Shown in pieces: positions 54,016-64,000 of a stretch of DNA of 64,000 nt; within the stretch, counting starts at the first letter, position 1, and the number at the start of each line of letters is the position of its first letter. The translations under genes were made by a program, and so were the position numbers. The notes beneath the pieces were generated by a model. That model was not told where the DNA came from, did no database searches, and saw only the letters and a list, made by a program, of their open reading frames with translations. The stretch is from Fallopia convolvulus (lineage: Eukaryota > Streptophyta > Magnoliopsida > Caryophyllales > Polygonaceae). The stretch covers positions 44,321,820-44,385,819 of the forward strand of contig OZ024724.1 of the NCBI GenBank assembly GCA_964016875.1, written 5' to 3'.

Positions 54016-54175
54016 CGGCTTGTTTCACTTTCTACCCCAAAACTACTTTCTATCCAAAAACTACTTTTAATACTCTTGAAATTCGTGCATCTCTTTACTT
54101 TTTACGTTTTTTAAGACAAAAAATAAATAAATTTTCACCCAAAAACTACTTTCTACCAAAAACTGAAACAAGCCC
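54016..54175. mobile_element. MITE candidate, 160 bp
   Basis: The ends cggcttgtttcactttcta and the complement of gaaacaagccc (gggcttgtttcagttttt) form an inverted repeat with a few mismatches. The core aaaaactactttctac occurs twice inside. No convincing target duplication was found, so the superfamily is open (hAT-like is possible). Confidence 0.55.
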
Positions 54176-54842
54176 TTAGATACAGTCCAACAATATTCAT
54201 TATATTTGCTCACTTCTTTCTTGCGCTATGAATATTCATATCTGCATTGGTTGCTTGTCAAGGGTAGTTATAAGTTGTTAAAGAGTTCTAGAATAGACCA
54301 CTAGAGAAAAAGGAAAGTGGTAATGACCATGTTTCTAATGTTGAACTTGTTAGTAGTCCCCACAGAGAAACATCCATAATGTGTTTTCTAATGTTGGGCC
54401 TTGATTTCCTCCCACCACATGTAAGTCATCTTTTCCACTATTTTTTTTTTGTAGAAATTTTTCCACTATTTTTTAACTTCATGTGTTTTTTCTTCTGTTT
54501 AAATTGCTTATAGGTTTGCTTTCGCTTTTACATGTTTGCGACTTTCATTGATTTGGGATTCCATTGCTTTTTGTTAATTTTTTTGTGAGGTACGAAATTT
54601 CTTCTTTTCTCTTATGGATTGGTTTAAATCGGGATTTGTTTTGTTCCCACATAGGTTGCGAGTTTGGTTTATTGTGGATACTTCTCCAGAGTGATGTAAT
54701 ATTCGACAAGCAATCAAATTTTTCTTTTTCTAATTCTTAACCCGCGAGTATTTTGTTATAATAGTTCGTTTGAAAACATTGCTAGCTTATCCTTATGTAA
54801 AAAAATGTCCATGAAATTATATATTTATAGAAAATCTTTTCT
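54176..54842. other. Non-coding AT-rich segment
   Basis: No coding region. It ends at the 54,848 LTR, whose preceding five bases are aaaag; the partner duplication lies outside the window. Confidence 0.5.
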
Positions 54843-54847
54843 AAAAG

Positions 54848-55805
54848 TGTTGGATCGTAACGGGTTAGCAAGAGTTTGGGAACAAGCGTTTAGGCTGTTC
54901 CCAAGGCAGCGGAAGAAACAATATCGCAAGTATTAAAAGTTGTAAGAACACGGTTCCTTTATAGAGGAACCCCACTACAACCAACTAGTTGTATGGGTAA
55001 ACCTCTACCTCCGCTTGGGGGATTTTGAATGACTTACTTATATTATTGTGTGTTCCTTAGTTACAATTGGCCAGATTCAAACTTCTCTGTTCTTAGGAGT
55101 TCTACCTAACTCTAGCAACACTAATGAATCTTCTCAACCTAGTTCCTAAGCCAACAACTCAACTAAGATAAGTAAATCAAACCTTACACCGATCACAGTT
55201 CCCTTGCTCCTGGGAACTTGACTTCACCGTCGTCGAGATCAAACACTCGCCGTCGGGGACTTCTCTTCTTCTTTCTCTTTCTTTGTGGATGTAAGTGAGT
55301 TCTGGGAGAAGTTCCTAAACCTAGCACTATTCATTTAGCTTTATACTCGGTTGTACTTGGGCTTCGATTGTATCTTTCATGTTGTCCGAAATGCCCTTTT
55401 CTTGCACCCCAAGTGTACAATCTTCACATGTGACTTCGATTTGAACTAGGTCAACTTCTTGAATCAATCGGACCGTTGGATCACTCGTGACAGTCTGCGC
55501 CTCAGACTGTGCCTTCGTTTTGTCCAAGACAGGATCCCTCGATTTGCGTTGAACGATCTTTGTCTGCACATGTGAGTTCCCATGTGATGGGAACTTTCTT
55601 CTTCAGAGTTCCTTTGAGAGAAACTCTTCATCGTGTATGCCTGTGTTCTATGGACATTAATGGGAGTTCTTGACTAGACTTGTGTTCCTTCGAAATACTT
55701 GGACAAAGCACGTTAGTTCCCATATGGTGTTTGTCATTATCAAAACTGGAGAATGGTATCGTTGTTCCGATGTTTAGAACCAGAGGTCCCAACACCGTCC
55801 CAATA
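54848..55805 (-). repeat. 3' LTR of large copia element
   Basis: Runs tgttggatcg to cgtcccaata on the plus strand; the last bases are one change from the expected CAACA end. About 100 bases shorter than the LTRs of the gag-only element, mainly because a gggaactc-containing stretch is missing near 55,650. More diverged from them than they are from each other. Confidence 0.88.
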
Positions 55806-55820
55806 ATTTCCCCCTTTTTC
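55806..55820 (-). promoter_or_regulatory. Polypurine tract
   Basis: gaaaaagggggaaat on the minus strand at the LTR edge. Confidence 0.75.
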
Positions 55821-56202
55821 ATAAAGACAAACCCATCATAAAATAAGCAAGTATTTCAAGGCATGATATGCAAATGAGTTCCTAAGCAAGATTCTAGGGA
55901 TCAACTTCTTGTGAAACACTGAGTTCGTACTTAGCTTTTTATGCAATTGTTCCCCCTTAGCCAAAGCATGTTCTGTGATAGCTTTTAACTTAACTCATCT
56001 CGCATTTTTTGTCTTTCCCCCTTTTGACATCATCGAAAACATAAATAACACATAAATAAGGAAGAAAGGAACACACAATCATACTAAAAACCATTTCATT
56101 ACTTAAGCAACGATATGTACATGGGAACACAATACATTTTGTGGGAACATTGAGGAGAAGGGGAAGAAAAGGGGAGATCATGGGCTTGGCGGGAGCAGGA
56201 GT
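55821..56202 (-). other. 3' untranslated region of copia element
   Basis: The part next to the LTR (55,821-56,010) is similar to 20,750-20,960 in the gag-only element, so both share the same 3' internal end. No frame of note. Confidence 0.6.
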
Positions 56203-56645
56203 TCACTCAGTTTGTTCAAGGCTTGTAATCTTTTCTTGGTTCCCTGCCATCCTATTCAGTGTGTTGGCAATGTGCATCAACACCTGTGTGTTCCCAACTT
56301 CTGGAACGTCACCAGAGGGAAGCGTTTGCTGGTCCTCATCTTGCTCTGAGTGACGCATCTTCTGGACCACAGAAAGGTCCAGTTTCCTTCCTATGGTCAC
56401 TTCTTCTTTGGAGGAGTCGTAGAAACCCTCTTTGATATTCAACCTCTTGATCAGACCAGAGTAGGGAAGGGAATGAGACGCAGAGGACATGCACTTCTCC
56501 ATGTGCCCGAAAATTATGCATGGAAGATTGATAGGCATCTTGTGGAGGAAGTGATAGAGGAGAATGGCTTCGGGGATGTTGATTTGATGACGCTTTTCTT
56601 GGCGTGGGATCATGTTGATAGTGTTTCTCGGCCAACAAATAAATT
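56203..56645 (-). pseudogene. Extra 3' ORF of copia, C-terminal part
   Basis: The minus frame reads PRQEKRHQINIPEAILLYHF, then INLPCIIFGHM, SLPYSGLIKRLNIKEGF and an acidic, Asn/Gln-rich tail ending at 56,203. This matches the C-terminal half of the 'putative plant transposon protein' domain (PF20167 type): an I-x-x-x-E/A-x-LLYxF block followed by LPY/F-x-x-LI. It continues the domain cut at 58,138. The frame reads a few codons into the inserted sequence upstream. Function is unknown; such ORFs lie downstream of pol and have been compared with env-like or movement-like extra ORFs. Confidence 0.65.
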
Positions 56646-58137
56646 TGTAAGTCAAGACCCCGCTGAGTACAGTGGAGTCAGGATCGTTCCACAAGAAGCA
56701 AGGTTGTTTGTCTATCAATCTAACAAAAATCAAACAAAATCAAACAAAACACTCACGAGATGCCTCGTTAACGATGTTGTCAGGATCGTTACCGAGCCAC
56801 CGAACACAAAAATATTAACTAACGACCTAATTAAATTCCAATTAAAATTCGGTACCGAGGCAAGTACTCAGCAACGAAGATTCACCAGAAATAATTCAAA
56901 CAAAGCAAAAATCTAGGACAAGGGACACCACAACATAGCCAATCATAAAAATTCGTAAGAAGATAAGATCATGCCTTTAAACAGATAGAGTTATCAACTT
57001 TCGTTGACTTAATAAGTAAATTAATCTACTTTCGCATCCTAATTCACTCAATTGCTTGTTTTGGATCTAAAGCTTGAAACTTTCGTTTTCAAGCAATATC
57101 AACCTTCAAGTTACTAACTTTCTCTTTCAATCAAGTTAAAAACCTAAATTACCTCAACTTTCGTTTTGGTATTAAGCACAACAAACAATCTCAATAAAAG
57201 ATAAAAGGCATTCAACACACAATCTTACTCATCAAACATGCTCGACTATGCCGGGCTTAACCCCGACCCTAGAAAAATAAACTACTCACTAATCATAACT
57301 AAGAAACTAAAAACTTCAATAAAAAGAAACATTGAAACAAAACTCAAAACTCAAATTAATAAGAAAAATATATTGTCTTACAGAGATTCAGAAGAAACCA
57401 AAAAAACATAAAAACACCGAACCACAATCACGACCAACGAACACTCGGCAACCGTCGTCTACCTAGCCTCGTGATCCTCTTCCGATCCGATCTCTCTCTC
57501 TCTCCTTCGGCCTCCTCCAATCTCCTCTAAAAAAAAGCTCTCTAAAAACTTCTCCTAAAATCAAGCCCCCCCCTCCCCTTTCTATGCTAGATAGAAGGGT
57601 ATTTATACTAAAAAGCTAAAAACTAAAAAGGCTAAAAGATATAAACTTTCCTAAAAAGATAGAACTAATCTCTAAAAGATAGAAATAAAATCTAAAAAGA
57701 TATTAAACCCTAAAATACATATTCTAACAACCCCAAAAGATTCTAAAAAGATACTCAACCGATACGGAAATAAATTCCCGCTCAGGATCGGTGAATAATA
57801 AAAATAATACTCGAAATCTTCTCTTCGTGGCCTCGTTAACGACCCTTCACAGCCTCGTTAACGAGCCTGGGCTTTGTTTTCTTCAACACTTCCTCTTGTA
57901 CTCTCGAGCTTCGACTTCTTCAATCTTGCACTCCTCCATCTCTCGCTGCAATGCTCCAAATTCAGCTCCTTTCCTTGCTAAAACCTGCAAAATTCACAAA
58001 ATAGCGTAGATTCCACTCTTTTCTCAGAAATATGCAAAACTAGCTAAAAATACTCAAAACTAAACCTAAACTAAACAAAACTAAACCTAATAATCAAAGA
58101 AAACCTATCAAAAACTATAATAAAAATGCGAACATCA
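56646..58137. mobile_element. 1.5-kb insertion of unknown class in the extra ORF
   Basis: The ORF domain breaks exactly here and resumes on the far side. The edges show aataaatt and gatgaatt, which differ at two of eight positions and may be an old target duplication. The interior has no ORF of note. It contains the palindrome ctcgttaacgag and variants (56,764, 57,832, 57,856), a (CT)n run at 57,491-57,503, several actttcgttttc-type words (57,080-57,170) and a C-rich run near 57,565. No terminal inverted repeats or LTRs were found. It could be a solo or decayed retroelement part. Confidence 0.55.
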
Positions 58138-59959
58138 GATCACCACAGTGATGATGAATTGATGGGCCAACTTGGCGATGAGAGACAAGTTATGAGTCAG
58201 CGTTCCAGTCTTGGGAACACGACCCTCATAGATGGCGTTGTAGATCACATCGCTCTTGTATTCGCCCCAGTTCTTGTTGGGCACAGCCTTGAGGCCCTGG
58301 ACAGGGACCTGTAGTTGAAGGCGAATGGAGGAGGCCGTGAAGACGAAGTCATCGCCTTTGAGGGAGAGAGTTCCCTTGGTGCCCTCGTCATGAATGACGA
58401 AGTTGTTGTAGAAGAGGCGCACTTGGGAAGGGTCAATACTCACGGCGTCGTCGCAGATGTGTTCCCATCCCTGGTCCTTGATCAGTTCCCAGAGTTTCCC
58501 GAGCCCTTGTTCTTGAAGTTGTTGCTCAGTGAGGATGAGAGGCGGGAGGAGCTTGCGATTCTCGCCTATGTGAATTTTCTTGGGAGTTGTGCCCTTCCCT
58601 TTCTTGTTCTTGTTCCCCCTGGAGGCAGGAGCCTTTCTTTTCAGCTGGGGGGAAGCAGCAGCTTCAAGCATAAGTGGAGGGTCCCTTTCTTCTGGGGCAC
58701 CCTCCGACACCACCATTTGGCGTCCTGGAGTTTCCTTCTCGGCAGCAGGCTCGTTCTCAGCATCGACCTGACCATGTTCCTCAGCATCTTTGCTCGAGGT
58801 CCCTTCTTCGGAAGAGGACAGGCCCTTGTCCTCTTCATCGTCACCTCCTGGATGACCAGCACTCGTCCCAGCACCATCAGACGGTGTTGGGTTCCCATCT
58901 TCCTGGGCTTGGCTCCCTTGCACTTTGGGAGGCCCTGTGAGGACTCCTCTTAATTCTACCTCGAGAGCGTCGAGTTGGGCCTCTTCTTCAGCAGTTCTCA
59001 TGACAAGGGGAGGCAGTTCCTTGCCCTTCTTGCCTATGACTTGAGCTATGGTTAACTCGTCCTCATCGGAGTCGAGGTTTATTGGAGGTCTGGCTGAAGA
59101 GGGAGAGGGGAGCTTGACGGTTGAAGGGGATTTTGGTGGTGAGGGAGATTGATGGAGTGGAGAGTTTGGTGGTGTTGGGACTTTTGGGGTTGAAGGAGGA
59201 GCGGAGTGAGAGGTGACGGGAGCCTTGGGACTAGAGTTCCCAGAGGCGGGTTTTGGATTATGAGAGGGAGACTTGACAATGGGGGAGGAGGGTGGTGGAG
59301 GAGTCTTATGTTGTGAAGATGGAGGGGGATTGGGTGTTCCCTTAATCATGGGAAGAGAGGGAGAAGAGGGTGTCGAATCTCTGGGACCAGAGGTCTCAGA
59401 GATGGGTTTAGGGTTGGAGGTTTGAACAGGAGGTGGTGGTGGAGGTTGATTATGGGATTGTGAGTTCCCAGAAGCGGATAAGAGGGGAAAATGAAGGGAG
59501 GTTTGATGGTGTAGGAGTCGGGCTTGGAGAGGTGGAGGACTTCATCCATGGCAAAAAGAGACTTCTTCTTGGGTTCAGAGTACAGGGAAGGAGAAGAGAT
59601 CTAGGAATGTTTGCGTTTGGAGGAAGAGTGCTTGGATTTTGAGGAGGGTTTGGATTTTGAGGGTTTGGATTTTTCGTGTTTAGATGGGGGTTCGGAGTCG
59701 AAACTGTCAACGATGACAGTTCCGGAGGAGGATACGAAGGGAGGTTGAGAAAGGGTGGAGGTTGGCAGCGCTAGGGTTTGCGCTGCCGGAGAAGGAGGAG
59801 GAAGGAGAGGACTTACATAGTTGTAAAGTCCTTCGACTAGGACGTCGCGAAGAACAGGGTTTTGCTCGTTCTCGATGTCGCTCAACATGGAGATGAAGAG
59901 AGTTTTGGATTTTCGTGGATCCACTCTCGAATTCGTTCGAAGGTGTGAGTTGGAGCCAT
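58138..59959 (-). pseudogene. Extra 3' ORF of copia, N-terminal and central part
   Basis: A start at 59,959 reads MAPTHTFERIREWIHENP. Frame changes near 59,890, 59,600 and 59,350 separate it from SDIENEQNPVLRDVLVEGL (59,880-59,820), a Ser/Lys-rich stretch, and the long 404-codon frame from 59,349. That frame has a Pro/Ser-rich first third, an acidic middle (SDEDELTIAQ, GGDDEEDKGLSSSEEG), a basic nuclear-localisation-like KRKAPASRGNKNKKGKG, then VRLFYNNFVIHDEG, ASSIRLQLQVPVQGL and SLIAKLAHQFI, the first half of the PF20167-type domain. The domain is cut at 58,138 by the insertion. Position after pol and sense orientation make it an accessory ORF of the retroelement, not a host gene. Confidence 0.65.
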
Positions 59960-60810
59960 GGGAATTTTGGGAAGAAGCGGATTTTGGAGGTTTTCTCGAA
60001 AGAGGGAGGAAGAGAAGTTGCAGAGAGAAGGAGTTGCAGAGAAGAATGAGGAAGAAGGGCCCAAAAATAGCAAAGGGAGGTTTTATTTGAGAGAGAGAGA
60101 GAGATACGAGGGTAGAAAGGGAAAGGTGAATAACCTTGTAACTGTTGGCCAGTGGATGCGGAGGAGCGTTTCATCTTCTGTAGCACGCCTCTAACACGCG
60201 TCGTTTTCTTCCTAGGGAAGTCTTTTCGACTTTTAAAATGCTTGGCCCAAAACGCTTTAGAGTTTGACACAATTTCCCGTTTCCCAAGTGACGGTTTGTC
60301 TTCTTCAGATAACAGTGTTCCCTTGCTTGTGCACACCAGTTCCCATGATCTTTGAAAAGGTTGGTTTGAGTGAAGTGGTTAAGGGAACTCACACTCAAGT
60401 TCTTTTGTGAGGAAAGGGAACCAGAAAATTACAACTCAAATAAAAGGGGTAACGAGTTTGGCTCATGAGAAGCGTTTGTCTGTCCCTTGGCTTAGGGTTG
60501 GTTTTATGATCAACCGTCATAGTGGCTTGTAGAGAGGGTTAAAGGGAACTCTGGTTGATCATTTTGGGCCAAAAAGAAATGATGTTCCCCTCTACATAAG
60601 GAAGCTCTAGACTAGTAATATGGCAAAATAAAAGCAATAAATCCTATTGTTCCCTATCATGCATTTCTAGTTAGACTAGTCAGGCATTGAGGGAGAGACA
60701 CACATGAACTTGGTTAGTTTAGAGTTATCATCCCTAGAAGCATTCGAAAACGTTGGTAGGGACATCTGTCTAAAGCTTTAGTGAGAATGTCCGTAATTTG
60801 CTCTTCCGTT
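59960..60810 (-). other. Spacer between pol and extra ORF
   Basis: About 850 bases with no domain. The frame 60,336-59,707 overlaps the start of the extra ORF in another frame and lacks recognisable motifs. A (GA)n tract at 60,090-60,105 and a C/T-rich leader (on the minus strand) lie just before the extra ORF's ATG, which could serve an internal promoter; this is inference. Confidence 0.4.
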
Positions 60811-62034
60811 CTACCAGTGTTCCATAGAGATGTTCCCATTTTCAACATTATCACATAGGAAATGATGCATAATGTCTATATGCTTAGTGCGAGAGTGATG
60901 CACAGGATTTTTAGAAATGTTAATGGCACTTGTATTATCATAGAGTATAGGAACTAGGCCAAAAGACATACCATAATCCAGAAGTTGAGACTTAAGCCAT
61001 AGAACTTGGGAACAACATGATGCGGCAACTACGTATTCTGCTTGAGCTGTGGAGAGTGCCACTGAGTTTTGCTTCTTGAATCCCCATGAGACTAAGCATG
61101 ACCCTAGGAACTGTGCCATTCCAGATGTACTCTTTCTATCCACTAGATGCCCAGCGAAATCTGCATCTGTGTAAGCAATGAGCTCAAGGGAACTGTTCCT
61201 TGGATACCAAAGGCACAAGTTATCGTTCCCTTTGAGATACCTGAAAATCCTCTTCACCTCTTTCAGGTGTGATTCCTTTGGGTTAGCTTGAAAACGAGCA
61301 CAAAGACATACGGAGAACATGATATCAGGTCTACTAGTAGTCAAGTAGAGAAGGCACCCAATCATACCTCGATAATTTCTTTGGTCCACACTTATACCTG
61401 TTTCATCCGCATTGAGCCTTGAATTTGGTGAGATGGGAGTGTCGATGGGCCTGGAGTGTTCCATCCCATACTTCACGAGCATTTCTGTGATGTAGTTTTG
61501 TTGATGAATTCTTGTTCCCTCCTTAGTTTGAGATGTTTGGAGTCCCAAGAAGAACGTGAGTTCCCCTATGAGACTCATCTCAAACTCACTGCTCATGAGG
61601 TTCTTAAATTTTTCTACAAGAGTTTCGTTAGTTGCGCCAAAAACAATGTCATCAATGTATACTTGCACAATCAAAATATCTTTAGACTCTTTCTTTAGGA
61701 ACAGAGTTTTGTCTATGGAACCTCGAAGGTATCCATGAGACAAAAGGAATTGAGCGAACCTGTCATACCATGCTCGGGGAGCTTGTTTGAGACCGTAGAG
61801 GGCCCTCTCCAAGAAGTAGATGTGGTTAGGTAGCTTCTCATCTTCGAATCCTGGGGGTTGAGCTATGTATACTTCTTCCTTGAGGTGCCCATTGAGAAAG
61901 GCCGTCTTCACATCCATTTGGTACAACTTGAATCCTTTGTGAGCTGCATAGGCTATGAGGAGACGGATTGCCTCAATTCGTGCAACTGGTGCGAAGGTCT
62001 CATCGTAGTCAATTCCCTCCTCTTGCTTGTAGCC
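60811..62034 (-). pseudogene. Copia reverse transcriptase/RNase H, 3' two-thirds
   Basis: After a TAA at 62,035 the frame continues GYKQEEGIDYDETFAPVAR, then (from 61,926) YQMDVKTAFLNGHLKEEVY, ERALYGLKQAPRAWY and VYIDDIVFG, where the family has YVDD; both catalytic Asp are kept. RNase H follows: TDADFAG, GCLLYLTTSRPDI, KKQNSVALSTAQAEYVVAA and RTKHIDIMHHFLCDNVENG. The frame stops at 60,811, but one base off it the expected EEQITDILTKAL block is present, so a single-base frame change removed the last residues. Apart from these two lesions the 371-codon region is intact. Confidence 0.9.
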
Positions 62035-63798
62035 TTATGCAACCAGTCGTGCCTTGTTCCTTGCTACAGCCTCAGTATCATCAAGCTTGTTTCTAAAGAC
62101 CCATCGAGTTCCTATGATGTTCTTGTTCTTGGGCCTAGGAACTAGCTTCCACACGTTATTCCTCTCGAATTGATGGAGTTCCTCTTGCATGGCTTGGATC
62201 CAGTTTGGGTCCTTTAGAGCTTCTTTGATGTTTTTTGGTTCCACCAACGAGACAAAGGCGTTAAAAGCCCAGAAACTATTGAGAGAGGAACGAGTTTGTA
62301 CACCTTTGTCATAGGGAGTGATGATGTTATTGATGGGGTGATCCCTCTTCTGATGGTAGTTTCTGGTTCGGATATGTGAGACATCAACCTGGTCCCTTGT
62401 CTCTTCATTTGTATCTTGAGCTTCCTCTTCTTTAGGGGAATAATTGTGCTCAACTTCTTCGCTGAGACTCTCGTCAGGATTCTCTTCAGGGTTCCCTCGT
62501 TGTTCCCCCTGAACACTGGATTCTGGTACAACTTCATTTTGGGGAATAAGAGAGTTCGATGCATCTTGTGGTTCTTTTGTGGAGGAGGGAACTTCAAAGG
62601 AGCTTTGATTTGTGGAATTTTGATCTCCTTCGTCATTCACTGATTGTGGGGCGTTGTTCCCACTTGGATAGTCTTCATCTCTCTTTCTTGGTTCATCATC
62701 GTCGTCTTCTTCTTCTTGTCTGACTAGCTTGAACAGAGGTCCCTTTCCTTGGGCGTCTGTTCCCACCTTTACGGATTTTTCGTCGAAGATGACGTGAATG
62801 CTTTCCTCTATCTTTTTGGTCCTCTTGTTATAGACCTTGTACGCCTTGCTTTGGGAGGAGTACCCCAGAAATATTCCTTCATCGCTCATAGGGTCAATCT
62901 TGCCAAGGTTGTCCTTGCCGTTGTTGTGAACGAGGCATTTGCATCCGAAGGTCCTAAGATGGGAGATGTTGGATTTTCTTCCTTTGATCAGCTCGTAGGA
63001 TGTCTTCTTGATCATGGGCCTAATCATTGCTCGATTTAGGATGTAGGTTGTTGTGGAGATGGCCTCATCCCAAAAGTACTCCGGAACTCCACTATCTAAC
63101 ATCATGGTTCTAGTCATGTCATTTAGGGTTCTGTTCTTTCTTTTGACAGCACCATTTTGCTGAGGAGTGCGAGGGGCCGAGAAGTTGTGAGAGGTCCCAT
63201 TTTTATCACAGAAGTTGAGGAACTCTGAGTTCCTAAACTCAGTTCCGTGATCAGATCTGATGGCTTTCAGTTTTAATCCAATGCTGACTTCTGTTCTTTT
63301 GATGAAGGGCTCGAATTCCTTGAATGCTTCTGACTTTGCCTTCAAGAAAATAACCCAAGTGAATCTAGAAAAATCATCAATTAAAACATACATGTACCTT
63401 TTCCCACCATAGTTGGCTATCTGCATGGGACCACAGAGATCCATGTGGATTAGCTCTAAGGTCCTTGTCGTGCTCACCACTTTCTTGGGTTTGAAAGAGT
63501 TCCTGGTTTGCTTTCCACAGACACATGCTTCACACATCTTGGCTCCCTCAAGGTTGATTCGTGGGAGACCAATGACCAGGTCCTGTAAATAAAGCTTCAG
63601 GATTTGATTGATACCTGCATGACCCAGCCTTCGATGCCAGAGTTCCGTTTCATCATGGGAACTCGCAAGGCATAGTTTCCTTGGTGGTTCAAAGTCTGTA
63701 TCTACCACATAAACATTGTTGGTCCTTCTTCCTCTCAGGATTACTTTGTTGGTCCTTTTGTTGATAACCATGTATTCTCCTGAGTCGAAGGTGACCAC
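62035..63798 (-). pseudogene. Copia integrase and N-terminal reverse transcriptase, catalytic Glu replaced
   Basis: A 587-codon open frame. Zinc-binding domain: LWHRRLGHAG and CEACVCGK (H-H-C-C complete). Core: LIHMDLCGPM (Asp 1), IRSDHGTEF (Asp 2) and PRTPQQNGAVKRKNRTL, where relatives read GVVERKNR; the catalytic Glu is Lys. The tail has PEYFWDEAI, ILNR, KTSYELIKGRK and GIFLGYSS. An acidic linker follows (EEEDDDDEPRKRDEDYPSG), then the start of reverse transcriptase: NWIQAMQEELHQFERNNVW, IIGTRWVFRNK and NKARLVA before TAA. Upstream of 63,798 the frame continues past a TGA at about 63,815 (VSQM), so it is not the true start. Confidence 0.92.
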
Positions 63799-64000
63799 AT
63801 GGTTCCCTTGATCTCACATCTGGGATACACTTAAGAGATTGTATCCCAGATCCTTCACCAGATTTACATTGCTAACTTTGATTGATCAATTGAGCAAAAT
63901 TTATCATGTTCCTATGATTTCTCCCTTCTTTTTGTTGCCAAAGGACATGTGGCCTCCTTCGGCTTGAGTGTGGAGTGAGATAAGGATTTCTTTGTTTTCG
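63799..64000 (-). pseudogene. Copia pol, protease-integrase linker (cut by window edge)
   Basis: The minus strand reads DLGYNLLSVSQM, the conserved LLSVSQ block before the integrase zinc domain, with a TGA where the family has Cys and a frame change in the IINVSNVNLVKD stretch near 63,880. Protease and Gag would lie beyond the window. Confidence 0.7.

Larger units (their letters stand above)
54848..64000 (-). mobile_element. Large copia-type LTR retrotransposon, 3' part (runs off window)
   Basis: On the minus strand, from the right edge: integrase, reverse transcriptase and RNase H, an extra 3' ORF, a purine tract and a 958-bp LTR. The LTR is related to that of the gag-only element at 19,684-22,992 (same TGTTGGATCGTAAC start and the gaactcttcatcgtgta, ccagaggtcccaaca words). 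Gag, protease and the 5' LTR lie beyond 64,000. All ORFs have at least one stop or frame change. Confidence 0.88.

Noticed and set aside
56350..56916. 188-codon plus-strand frame
   Set aside because: Antisense to the PF20167-type C-terminal part and it runs across the insertion border.
58315..58953. 212-codon plus-strand frame
   Set aside because: It is antisense to the extra 3' ORF of the copia element, whose minus-strand frame is longer and has recognisable domain blocks.

Overview
This is plant nuclear DNA, almost entirely transposable elements nested in one another, most of them broken. The evidence is spliced TE genes with GT..AG introns, plant-type CACTA, Ty1/copia, Ty3/gypsy, LINE and Mutator-like elements, an interstitial (CCCTAAA)n tract, and a decayed PIN-type auxin efflux carrier gene. 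I cannot name the species. No intact host gene was found; the only gene-like host sequences are the PIN pseudogene and fragments carried inside transposons.

Layout. 1-1,965: AT-rich sequence, a LINE-like fragment and a Ty3/gypsy LTR with the start of its gag region. The gypsy copy is split by a 9.4-kb CACTA element (1,966-11,410; 3-bp target duplication CAA). That element carries two spliced genes, a TNP2-like transposase and a TNPA-like (Transposase_24) protein, both with stops and frameshifts, plus four clusters of a perfect 16-bp palindrome. 11,411-12,800: rest of the gypsy relic, a Stowaway-like MITE and a tRNA-like SINE candidate. 12,800-19,080: a degenerate LINE interrupted by a Mutator-like element (13,778-15,803). 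19,684-22,992: a gag-only, minus-strand copia-type element with 1.05-kb LTRs, target duplication CTTTA and a tRNA-iMet primer site. 23,873-24,190: a second MITE. 26,394-31,330: two more copies of the Mutator-like family; all three copies carry the same RNase H-like fragment. 31,877-33,371: the PIN pseudogene. 33,502-39,592: a copia element in tandem LTR-internal-LTR-internal-LTR form. 40,353-40,805: a minus-strand copia tail. 40,810-53,850: a second gypsy relic split by a second CACTA element (43,896-52,180; target duplication AAC). That CACTA has no transposase but holds an Argonaute PAZ-domain fragment, a host-like promoter fragment, a 39-bp minisatellite of about 2 kb and telomere-type repeats. 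54,848 to the right edge: a long minus-strand copia element of the same LTR family as the gag-only copy. It has integrase and reverse transcriptase/RNase H plus an extra 3' ORF resembling the 'putative plant transposon protein' domain, itself interrupted by a 1.5-kb insertion.

How the parts relate. The CACTA TNP2/TNPA pair would once have cut and bound the palindromic ends. The gag-only copia element probably relied on a full-length relative such as the one at the right edge. The Mutator-like copies have no transposase here and must have been moved in trans. The nesting gives relative ages: gypsy before CACTA at both loci, and LINE before Mutator-like element.
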